Assembly: GCA_026388865.1 (NCBI GenBank)
Contig: JAPLIX010000472.1
Coordinates: 1 to 7,104 of the forward strand
Direction: 5' to 3'
Origin: Pseudomonadota bacterium
GTDB lineage: Bacteria; Desulfobacterota; WTBG01; CAIYCZ01
DNA length: 7,104 nucleotides
Notes under the pieces: generated by a model
Told to the model about the DNA's origin: nothing
Seen by the model: the letters and a program-made list of their open reading frames with translations, nothing else
Database searches by the model: none
Position numbers and translations under genes: made by a program
Part shown: piece by piece, positions 1-5,341 of the stretch
Numbering within the stretch: position 1 is the stretch's first letter
Layout: each line of letters opens with the position of its first letter

Positions 1-138
1 ATCCTGCCTGAGATTGAAAGCGCAGACCACGTGGTGGCCGCGCTCTTTCAACCCCCGGGCAAGGCGCATCATCTGGATCGCGCCGCCCGCCTGGATTACG
101 TTATGGCTGGCAACATGAAGGATGTTTAGTGGTTTCAT
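1..138 (-). CDS. Glycosyltransferase family 4-like, N-terminal 46 residues (runs off left edge)
   Basis: Reading the minus strand from the ATG at 138 gives 46 open codons to the window edge. The start, MKPLNILHVASHN, followed by GGAIQMMRLARGLKERGHHV, is the classic beginning of a GT-B fold glycosyltransferase with a group 4-type N-terminal domain. It shows a first beta strand, a glycine-rich loop that contacts the acceptor or donor, then a helix with the L-A-x-x-L-x-x-R-G-H pattern. Such enzymes transfer a sugar from a nucleotide sugar to a lipid-linked or growing glycan at the cytoplasmic face of the membrane. There is no clear Shine-Dalgarno before the ATG, but a near-consensus promoter lies just upstream. 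The gene is transcribed divergently from the polysaccharide genes to the right, so it probably belongs to the same locus. Substrate and the rest of the protein cannot be seen. Confidence 0.85.
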   Translation of the reverse strand, partial: MKPLNILHVASHNVIQAGGAIQMMRLARGLKERGHHVVCAFNLRQD

Positions 139-173
139 GGGACTGCTGTAAGCGGTCAATTCGCTGCCACGTT

Positions 174-202
174 TTTATATGTTACCCCTTGCCTTTTGTC
201 AA
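174..202 (-). promoter_or_regulatory. Sigma70-type promoter for the leftward glycosyltransferase gene
   Basis: On the minus strand there is TTGACA (202-197), a 17-base spacer, and TATAAA (179-174). The -35 is a perfect match and the -10 matches 5 of 6. The expected transcription start is near 167, giving a leader of about 30 bases before the ATG at 138. Confidence 0.75.
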
Positions 203-225
203 TGCCTTACTGCCGGAAGAATGTA

Positions 226-256
226 TTGACAATGAGGTGCAAATGTTTTTTAGTAT
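226..256 (+). promoter_or_regulatory. Possible promoter for the rightward polysaccharide operon
   Basis: TTGACA at 226-231 is perfect, but the best -10 candidate, TAGTAT at 251-256, matches only 4 of 6 and lies 19 bases away. If used, the leader before the ATG at 461 would be about 200 bases and would contain the palindromic element at 300-402. This is a weak call, listed because no better rightward promoter is visible in the intergenic region. Confidence 0.3.
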
Positions 257-299
257 TTCCTAACCCGGACAAGCCGGAACCAAAGTTAACCGCAAAGAC

Positions 300-402
300 T
301 AAAAAAAAACAAAGAAGATAGAATTTGGAACTCAGGAACTCACAAAGGTAAAAACAAAAATTTCCTGATTTCTTGAGTTCCAGATTTTTAATTTTTCTTT
401 CC
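300..402. repeat. Imperfect palindromic intergenic element (GGAACTCA / TGAGTTCC arms)
   Basis: GGAACTCA at 327-334 pairs with TGAGTTCC at 374-381. The symmetry continues outward imperfectly: AATTTGG against CCAGATT, then A/G-rich (AAAGAAGATAG) on the left against T/C-rich (TTTTTCTTTCC) on the right. A second partial copy, GGAACTCA at 335-342, sits inside the left arm. Just before it, at about 286-300, is CCGCAAAGACTA, which resembles degenerate intergenic repeats common in some environmental genomes. I infer a decayed dispersed element or a long hairpin in the leader. It has no coding potential that I would defend. Confidence 0.45.
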
Positions 403-460
403 ATTTTTGCAAGAAATTTAGTCTTAAGAGACTACGCATTATCCACGATTTGTAAACACT

Positions 461-1399
461 ATGGAAATTAAAATCTGGCCCGACGTTTCCTTTTGGAATG
501 CGGTAGTCATCAAAAATCCTGAGAGCACATTTTTTCACACACCGCTGTGGCATGACCTTGTGGTCAGAACCTATGCGGATTACGCTATTGCCACGCGGGG
601 GTTCATTTTCAGTGATGGCAGGAAGGCGGTGTTCCCGCTCATTCAGACCAGGGAAGGTGGGTTGCTGAAGGGCAAAGCACGTTTGAAATCCTCTGTTTTC
701 GGCGGCTATGGAGGGATCATAGCGGAAAGCAAACTTTCAGGGACTGAGCAGAGCGCTATGTATGATTATCTCCTTTCCCTGAAGGCAAGCATTTCTGTCG
801 ATGGCAACCCGTTCTCTCAGTATGCAATACCTGACACGTTTACCCTGAAAAAAGACTTCACCCAGGTGTTCGCGCTGGACTCCACAGAAGAAGAGGTTCT
901 TAAGCGCCTTTCCCGGGGAGCAAAAAGTAATCTTAATCAGGCAAAGAAAAAGGGTGTCAGCGTGAGAACTGCCCGCAGTGAAGAGGAGGTGCTGCGATAT
1001 TTTAACATTTACCAGGATACCCTTAAACGATGGGGCGATGCTACTCTGTTTGCTTATCCGCAGGAGCTCTTATTGAATATATACCGGCATGGGGGAGACG
1101 CGGCGAAGTTTTGGATTGCAGAGAAAGACGGCACCATCATTGCCGGTGCGATTATCTTTTACTGGAACCAGGTGGTGTCCTACTGGCACGGCGCATCGCT
1201 GCAGGACTATTTTGATTGCTACCCGAACAACCTCCTGCACATGACCGTTATGAGCGATGCGCTGCACAAGGGCTTCCGCTGCTATGATTTTGGACCCAGC
1301 GGCGGCCAGCACGGGGTGGCGCGGTTCAAGCAGTCTTTGGGCGCTGAAAAATATGAATTTCTTTCAGGCCACTGGAAGTACCGCTGGAGAAAAAAATAA
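461..1399 (+). CDS. FemAB/GNAT-like acyl- or aminoacyltransferase, first of two tandem paralogues
   Basis: This 312-residue protein resembles FemAB-related proteins with an acetyltransferase (GNAT-like, PF13480-type) fold found in exopolysaccharide and cell-wall loci. FemAB proteins move aminoacyl groups onto peptidoglycan precursors. Relatives in polysaccharide clusters are thought to modify glycans, so the donor and acceptor here are unknown. Visible blocks are FFHTP at 24-28, SRGAKSNLNQAKKK at 151-164, LKRWG at 188-192, YWHG at 241-244, YPNNLLH at 254-260, YDFG at 275-278 and FKQSLGAE near 289. All are shared with the next gene. No signal peptide or membrane span is evident, so it is probably cytoplasmic. 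ATG 461 is the only usable start after the in-frame TAA at 425, although no Shine-Dalgarno is visible. It is the first gene of a probable four-gene operon. Confidence 0.8.
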   Translation: MEIKIWPDVSFWNAVVIKNPESTFFHTPLWHDLVVRTYADYAIATRGFIFSDGRKAVFPLIQTREGGLLKGKARLKSSVFGGYGGIIAESKLSGTEQSAMYDYLLSLKASISVDGNPFSQYAIPDTFTLKKDFTQVFALDSTEEEVLKRLSRGAKSNLNQAKKKGVSVRTARSEEEVLRYFNIYQDTLKRWGDATLFAYPQELLLNIYRHGGDAAKFWIAEKDGTIIAGAIIFYWNQVVSYWHGASLQDYFDCYPNNLLHMTVMSDALHKGFRCYDFGPSGGQHGVARFKQSLGAEKYEFLSGHWKYRWRKK

Positions 1400-1401
1400 T
1401 G
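1386..1401 (+). promoter_or_regulatory. Ribosome binding site and TAATG stop-start overlap
   Basis: GGAGA at 1386-1390 lies 8 bases before the ATG at 1399, inside the end of the upstream gene. The stop TAA (1397-1399) and start ATG (1399-1401) share one A. This fixes the start of the second paralogue and suggests translational coupling of the pair. Confidence 0.7.
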
Positions 1402-2322
1402 CGCGTTTTAAATCCTGCGTCGCTCGACTTCTGGCAGGAAGTTGCTGAGGTGTGCCCCTGGGCGACTTATTTTCATACGCCGGGATGGGCGCTGGTTATC
1501 GCAAAAACCTTTCCCCAGTACGCCCCTGCGACGCTGGGGTTTATTATGGAGAGCGGCGCCAGGGCTGTTATCCCGTTTGTTGTTGAGGAAAAAAGGAAAT
1601 TTTTAAAAACCGGGAAGCGGTATAAATCCATGGAGCCGGGTGTCTATGGCGGCCTTGTTGCGGACCGGGAGCTTTCTCAGCCTGAGGTTGACGAGATCCT
1701 TGCTTATGTACTTAATATAAAAAATACCGAGGGACGCATTGTCGGGAACCCGTTCAAGCAATTTTTGTTTCCTCCGCAAATGAAAACAAAGGAGATGTAC
1801 ACGCAGGTAATTGATCTATCACCCGGCTTTGATGAACTCTGGCAGGGATTCAGCCGCGGGCAGAAAAGCAATATCAAACAGGCGCAGAAAAAACAGGTTA
1901 CGGTCCGCAGGGCTGAAACAGAACAGGGCATCACCTGCTATTTTGATATCTACGGGCAGACCTTAAAAAGATGGGGAGGGAAAACGATCGCCTTTTATCC
2001 ACGGCAGCTGTTTCTCAATCTGTTTGAACAAAAAGATCCCCATGTTCATTTTTACCTTGCTGAAAAAGGGGGACATGTTATCGCGGGGATCATCGTGCTT
2101 GCCTGGCAGAAAAAGCTGTTGTACTGGCACGGGTGCTCGCGGGAAGATTTTTTCAAAGACTATCCAAACAATCTGCTTCATTATGAGGCTATTAAATGGG
2201 CGTGTGAAAACAACTTTACGTATTACGATATGGGTGCAAGTATGGACATGGAAGGGGTTATTAAATTTAAAAAATCATTCGGGGCGGAGCAGCTTGACTT
2301 TGCATCCTATCGGTGGAAATGA
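1399..2322 (+). CDS. FemAB/GNAT-like acyl- or aminoacyltransferase, second tandem paralogue
   Basis: This 307-residue protein aligns with its upstream neighbour along its whole length without large gaps. Identity is perhaps 40 percent by eye; I did not compute it. Shared blocks are FHTP (25-28), SRGQKSNIKQAQKK (from 152), a TLKRWG block, YWHG (242-245), YPNNLLH (255-261), YDMG (276-279) and FKKSFGAE. The conservation clusters in the second half, which in this family carries the GNAT-type catalytic core, while the N-terminal half has diverged more. The two proteins may act in sequence on the same acceptor, as FemA and FemB do, or form a heterodimer; both are inferences. The start is set by GGAGA 8 bases upstream and by the one-base overlap with the preceding stop. 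It has no transmembrane segment. Its role is most likely glycan or cell-envelope modification, given the neighbouring glycosyltransferases. Confidence 0.8.
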   Translation: MRVLNPASLDFWQEVAEVCPWATYFHTPGWALVIAKTFPQYAPATLGFIMESGARAVIPFVVEEKRKFLKTGKRYKSMEPGVYGGLVADRELSQPEVDEILAYVLNIKNTEGRIVGNPFKQFLFPPQMKTKEMYTQVIDLSPGFDELWQGFSRGQKSNIKQAQKKQVTVRRAETEQGITCYFDIYGQTLKRWGGKTIAFYPRQLFLNLFEQKDPHVHFYLAEKGGHVIAGIIVLAWQKKLLYWHGCSREDFFKDYPNNLLHYEAIKWACENNFTYYDMGASMDMEGVIKFKKSFGAEQLDFASYRWK

Positions 2323-2361
2323 TTTTCAACCATAGGCTGAGGCACGTCGGGGGAATGGTAT

Positions 2362-2964
2362 ATGGAGAAAAAAAACAGTTTTTTACGATGGTACATGCAG
2401 GACCTCCTGCAGCAGTATAAAAGGAAAAAAGATCTCTATAAGGTATTGAGCCGTAACCCCACCGTCACCATTGAGGAGGACGTGCAGATCTTAAATAGAA
2501 AGAGCCTCTCTCTGGGTGAGCGCATCTACATCTCAAAGGGTACTATCCTGCACTGCGGCGGCGGTGAATGGTGCAACCATGGCGGAAAAATAAGCATCGG
2601 TGACCACACCTATATCGCTCCCTACGTGGTGCTGTTCGGGGCCGGTGAAATTGAAATACAGCGTAGATGCCAAATAGGGCCGCGGGTGTTCATTACCTCG
2701 TTGAGTCCTGATAAGAAGATACTTGAGGATGAGAGCCTTCTGGATATGAAAGTGCCGCCCCATGCATTTGCCAAAGTGGTTATTGAGGAAGGGGTGTTTT
2801 TAGGCGCAGGTACAATTGTGCTGATGGGTGTTACCGTGGGACGCGGAACCATTGTACCTCCGGGCAGCATTATTGATAAAGATATTCCGCCCTACTCGCT
2901 GGTTGTTTCTGAAAGAAGAAGTAAGGTCATCAGCAGAGATTCGAACTTATTCAGGCCCCGCTAG
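2362..2964 (+). CDS. Hexapeptide-repeat (left-handed beta-helix) acyltransferase
   Basis: This 200-residue protein belongs to the LbetaH acyltransferases, which usually transfer an acetyl group from acetyl-CoA to a sugar hydroxyl. Hexapeptide-type repeats are seen at about 77-110 (ISIGDHTYIAPYVVLFGAGE and onward) and again at 139-180. The second block includes VVIEEGVFLGAGTIV, VTVGRGTIVPPGSII and DKDIPPYSLVV, the family's usual C-terminal signature. A loop at 115-138 interrupts the helix where the acceptor-binding loop normally sits. The position that usually carries the catalytic histidine reads ITSLSP (111-116), without histidine; the nearest is His134. A GGGGGA tract (2349-2354) lies 7 bases before ATG 2362. 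It follows the FemAB pair by 39 bases and probably shares their transcript. It likely O-acetylates the polysaccharide built by the neighbouring glycosyltransferases, although activity is uncertain given the missing histidine. Confidence 0.85.
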   Translation: MEKKNSFLRWYMQDLLQQYKRKKDLYKVLSRNPTVTIEEDVQILNRKSLSLGERIYISKGTILHCGGGEWCNHGGKISIGDHTYIAPYVVLFGAGEIEIQRRCQIGPRVFITSLSPDKKILEDESLLDMKVPPHAFAKVVIEEGVFLGAGTIVLMGVTVGRGTIVPPGSIIDKDIPPYSLVVSERRSKVISRDSNLFRPR

Positions 2965-3018
2965 ACCGCCGGCGCTCCGGTATGGTCATAACTGATTCAA
3001 GAGCAGAGCACATACTAC

Positions 3019-4164
3019 ATGAAACAACTTGTTGCACATTCCCTTCATACCTATCTGTTCCGCACCGGGAGCTGGATCTACAGCCAGCTTAAACAAGTGA
3101 CCCGGTTTGATTCCCTGGTCATTGCCACCCGCAAGCAGAACCTTGATATCTTCCCCTGGCCGGACGCGTACTACATCAGCGACCTTGCACCGCTAAACAG
3201 GTTCCTGCAGCGCGCCTATGCCAAGCGCACCGATTTTTATTACCCCTTCTTTTACAAAGTCTTGAGGAAAAAAAATCCCGCTATGCTGCAATCGCACTTT
3301 GGCCACCGCGGCTATTATGACCTTAAGCTCAAGGAGAAACTGAATATACCGCAGGTCACCACTTTTTACGGCCATGATGCTTCAATGATGCCCCAGGACA
3401 GCAAATGGCGCAGCAGATACCAGGAGTTGTTTGCCCGCTGCGAGCGCTTGCTGGCCGAGGGTAATCATATGAAAAAGACCCTTGTTGAGCTTGGCTGCGA
3501 TGAAGCAAAAGTCGTAGTCCAGAGGCTGGGGGTTGACCTGGAGAAGATACCGTTCATTCCGCGCCGGCTGGATACAGACAGGAAGGTGAAAATTCTCATG
3601 GCCAGCACCTTCAGGGATAAAAAGGGTATCACCTATGGACTTGAAGCGTTCGCAAAGATTATTGAAAAATACCCGAAGGTCGAGCTTACGCTTATCGGTG
3701 ATGCGGGCAGGAGCCAGCGGGAGGTTGAGTACAAAAAGGAAATAATGCGGGTCATTGAAAATAAAAACCTGCGCGATAAAATCAATTACCTCGGGTTTCT
3801 TCCCTACCCGCAATTTATCGAAGAATCAAAGAAGCATGATATATTCCTGGCGCCGAGCATGCGCGGCTCTGACGGGGAAACAGAAGGAGGCGCGCCGGTC
3901 ACGCTTATCGAGATGTCTGCTTACGGAATGCCGGTCGTATCAACCCTCCACTGCGATATACCGGAGGTTATCCTTGACAACCGGAGCGGTTTTCTGGTGC
4001 CGGAGAGAGATGCAGATGCATTGGCAGAGCGGCTTGAATTTTTAATCACCCATCCGCAGAAGTGGGAGGGAATTGGGAAAGCCGGCAGGGAGCATGTTGA
4101 AGCAGAATACGACGGGAAGAAGCAGGCAAAGAAGCTTGAGGATATATACGCGAAGCTTTTGTGA
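3019..4164 (+). CDS. Glycosyltransferase family 4 (colanic acid WcaL-like)
   Basis: This 381-residue protein is full length for a GT-B retaining glycosyltransferase of family GT4. The N-terminal acceptor domain has the QSHFGHRG block (91-98) and YGHDAS (117-122), both typical of the WcaL-like branch. The linker RLGVDL (169-174) leads into the nucleotide-sugar domain, with STFRDKKG at 196-203. The donor-site acidic motif is E289 to E298 in TEGGAPVTLIEMS, with one more residue between the glutamates than the textbook E-x7-E. It is followed by GMPVVST, DIPEVI and SGFLVPERD. It probably adds a hexose to a lipid-linked oligosaccharide on the cytoplasmic side; the donor cannot be read from sequence. 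No clear Shine-Dalgarno precedes ATG 3019. It is the last gene of the rightward run and converges on the membrane-protein gene, with only 18 bases between the stops and no obvious terminator there. Confidence 0.92.
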   Translation: MKQLVAHSLHTYLFRTGSWIYSQLKQVTRFDSLVIATRKQNLDIFPWPDAYYISDLAPLNRFLQRAYAKRTDFYYPFFYKVLRKKNPAMLQSHFGHRGYYDLKLKEKLNIPQVTTFYGHDASMMPQDSKWRSRYQELFARCERLLAEGNHMKKTLVELGCDEAKVVVQRLGVDLEKIPFIPRRLDTDRKVKILMASTFRDKKGITYGLEAFAKIIEKYPKVELTLIGDAGRSQREVEYKKEIMRVIENKNLRDKINYLGFLPYPQFIEESKKHDIFLAPSMRGSDGETEGGAPVTLIEMSAYGMPVVSTLHCDIPEVILDNRSGFLVPERDADALAERLEFLITHPQKWEGIGKAGREHVEAEYDGKKQAKKLEDIYAKLL

Positions 4165-4182
4165 AGGTCCCGCAGTCGATAC

Positions 4183-4719
4183 TCAGTGTTTGCTCTGAAT
4201 GCCGATCTGAAACAGCATTCCCAGAACAAAGATAATAAGCTTGAAAGAAAAAACCATCCCCGGAGAGACTGTCCAGCCTGGAAGAAGCAGCGCAAACAGG
4301 CTTTCACAGACAATATATGAGCCGATAAGCGCTGTTCCAAAGATAATAAATTCCCCGGAGAACACCACAAAGGCGATACCGGTGAGAATACCCAGAACAG
4401 CCGGCAGCAGTATTTCACCGCTCAGAATCAATCCGATAGCTCCCCCCACAAGCAGTCCCAGCATAAACAGGCCCACCTGATAGAGGCTTATAAATAATAT
4501 GCCTCCGAGAATGCCGCCTGCAAACAGACCAAATATCCCGCCCGGCAGCCCGTAGGTTTGGTTGCCCACCAGGTACCCCGGCAGCGCCAGGGCTAAAAAG
4601 CCAAAAACAAACAATGATTTTAAAAATACCTGATTGCCCATAAAGCACAGAATAAGCCCGATGAGCAGAATGACAATCCAGAGCTCAGTGTCTAAACGCG
4701 ATTTGATATTATCAAGCAT
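4183..4719 (-). CDS. Polytopic glycine-rich membrane protein, DUF4203/TMEM198-like
   Basis: This 178-residue protein is almost entirely hydrophobic after a short polar N-terminus (MLDNIKSRLDTE). I count about seven likely membrane segments: near 13-28, 30-50, 58-75, 78-98, 103-122, 125-145 and 158-174. Several carry glycine-spaced helix-packing patterns such as GGIFGLFAGGILGG and GLLVGGAIGL. This alternation of glycine-rich spans resembles the DUF4203 (TMEM198/TM7S3-like) family, whose function in bacteria is not established. I assign the family by pattern only. The start is secure, because TCCTCC at 4724-4729 reads GGAGGA on the coding strand, 4 bases before the ATG. It is transcribed toward the glycosyltransferase operon and away from the tRNA, so it is probably a single-gene unit. 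Nothing ties it to the polysaccharide genes. Confidence 0.75.
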   Translation of the reverse strand: MLDNIKSRLDTELWIVILLIGLILCFMGNQVFLKSLFVFGFLALALPGYLVGNQTYGLPGGIFGLFAGGILGGILFISLYQVGLFMLGLLVGGAIGLILSGEILLPAVLGILTGIAFVVFSGEFIIFGTALIGSYIVCESLFALLLPGWTVSPGMVFSFKLIIFVLGMLFQIGIQSKH

Positions 4720-4796
4720 GTAGTCCTCCAGGCACTGTTGAGAATATATATTAGATTATGCAGAAATTTTTATTAAAAATCCAGCAGTAAAAACGC

Positions 4797-4825
4797 TTGA
4801 GTAAAAACAGTTAAGATGTTATAAT
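4797..4825 (+). promoter_or_regulatory. Sigma70-type promoter of the tRNA-Ala gene
   Basis: TTGAGT (4797-4802), a 17-base spacer and a perfect TATAAT (4820-4825) place the transcription start near 4832, about 25 bases before the mature tRNA 5' end. Confidence 0.75.
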
Positions 4826-4856
4826 ATTTCATTATTTCCCTGTGAAATTTATCGGT

Positions 4857-4933
4857 GGGGATGTAGCTCAGTTTGGGAGAGCACTACCTTCGCACGGTAG
4901 GGGTCGAGGGTTCGAGTCCCTTCATCTCCACCA
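4857..4933 (+). tRNA. tRNA-Ala (anticodon CGC)
   Basis: The complete cloverleaf can be drawn. The acceptor stem is GGGGATG with CATCTCC, including the G3-U70 wobble pair (4859 with 4927) that marks alanine tRNAs. The D stem is GCTC/GAGC (4866-4869 and 4879-4882). The anticodon stem is CTACC/GGTAG around the loop TTCGCAC, so the anticodon is CGC (4891-4893), reading GCG. The T arm is GAGGG-TTCGAGT-CCCTT. Discriminator A4930 is followed by an encoded CCA at 4931-4933. Confidence 0.97.
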
Positions 4934-4952
4934 TAAAAAAAATGTGTTTTAG

Positions 4953-5126
4953 ATCGGCTGGTTGTCGATGGTACAAGATGGGGACGGCATAGTATGTCAG
5001 GACAACTGCCCCATTGCCTGCAATGTAAACCAGCTTGATGCTGACGGAGATGAAATCGGGGATGCGTGTGACCCGGACCCAGGCTGCGGTGGCTGTAGTG
5101 GCGTGCAGTGTGAGCTGAAGTGTTAA
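4953..5126 (+). pseudogene. Fragment of a thrombospondin type 3 repeat (calcium-binding) protein, C-terminal end only
   Basis: The frame is open from just after a TAG at 4950-4952 to TAA at 5124-5126; the first ATG is at 4968 and gives 52 codons. The translation has DGDGIVCQDNCP (residues 4-15) and NQLDADGDEIGDACD (21-35). These are the hallmark Asp-rich, Cys-paired calcium-binding repeats of TSP3 domains, which are found in large secreted or surface proteins. The tail is Cys-rich (GCGGCSGVQCELKC). There is no Shine-Dalgarno, no signal peptide and no upstream domain, and the preceding frame closes after only five codons. I infer the 3' remnant of a large surface-protein gene whose 5' part was lost, possibly when DNA inserted or was deleted at the tRNA. 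A functional small secreted peptide cannot be fully excluded but has no supporting signal. Confidence 0.7.
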
Positions 5127-5167
5127 TTTTTATTTACTGGTTGTTCGTGAAAGGTTAAATGATTAAA

Positions 5168-5196
5168 TTGACAAAATTGAATTAATTAAATAAATT
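5168..5196 (+). promoter_or_regulatory. Promoter candidate 1 of the tandem array
   Basis: TTGACA at 5168-5173, a 17-base spacer, then TAAATT at 5191-5196 (4 of 6 match). It is the farthest upstream of three and has the weakest -10. Confidence 0.45.
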
Positions 5197-5205
5197 AAAT
5201 AATAT

Positions 5206-5234
5206 TTGACAATATAAAAAAACATATTTATATT
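5206..5234 (+). promoter_or_regulatory. Promoter candidate 2 of the tandem array
   Basis: TTGACA at 5206-5211, a 17-base spacer, then TATATT at 5229-5234 (5 of 6 match). It lies 38 bases downstream of candidate 1. Expected start is near 5241. Confidence 0.6.
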
Positions 5235-5240
5235 TTTCGT

Positions 5241-5269
5241 TTGACATTTAAATTAAGAAAGTATATATA
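5241..5269 (+). promoter_or_regulatory. Promoter candidate 3 of the tandem array
   Basis: TTGACA at 5241-5246, a 17-base spacer, then TATATA at 5264-5269 (5 of 6). It lies 35 bases after candidate 2 and is the closest to the gene, giving a leader of about 60 bases before the GTG at 5339. Confidence 0.6.
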
Positions 5270-5322
5270 TATTCCGAAAACAATACTCAATCTCGCTTAA
5301 CTTCGTTTGTTAGATAATTGAT

Positions 5323-5341
5323 AAGGAAGCAGATACTTGTG
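5323..5341 (+). promoter_or_regulatory. Ribosome binding site fixing a GTG start
   Basis: AAGGAAG at 5323-5329 lies 9 bases before GTG 5339-5341. An earlier in-frame TTG at 5318 would put this site inside the coding region and add seven residues ahead of a typical MKK signal-peptide start, so GTG is preferred. Confidence 0.75.

Larger units (their letters stand above)
5127..5317. other. Very AT-rich intergenic regulatory region
   Basis: This stretch of about 190 bases is far more AT-rich than the polysaccharide genes and contains runs such as GAATTAATTAAATAAATT. It holds three promoter-like elements described separately and no coding sequence. Its composition suggests acquired DNA or a region open to nucleoid-protein silencing; both are inferences. 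Confidence 0.6.

Noticed and set aside
207..404. 65-codon frame on the minus strand in the intergenic region
   Set aside because: It lies across the AT-rich palindromic element, has Phe/Leu/Lys-rich low-information sequence and no ribosome binding site, and it overlaps the likely promoters.
3921..4418. 165-codon minus-strand frame across the convergent gene ends
   Set aside because: It overlaps the well-supported GT4 gene and runs in another frame of the membrane-protein gene; its composition is that of a shadow frame.
4730..4795. Promoter for the leftward membrane-protein gene
   Set aside because: A CATAAT-like -10 can be drawn on the minus strand, but the matching -35 is poor, so nothing specific is claimed.
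5318..5338. TTG at 5318 as start of the secreted protein
   Set aside because: The Shine-Dalgarno AAGGAAG at 5323-5329 would then be inside the gene; GTG 5339 is well spaced from it and gives a normal MKK signal-peptide start.
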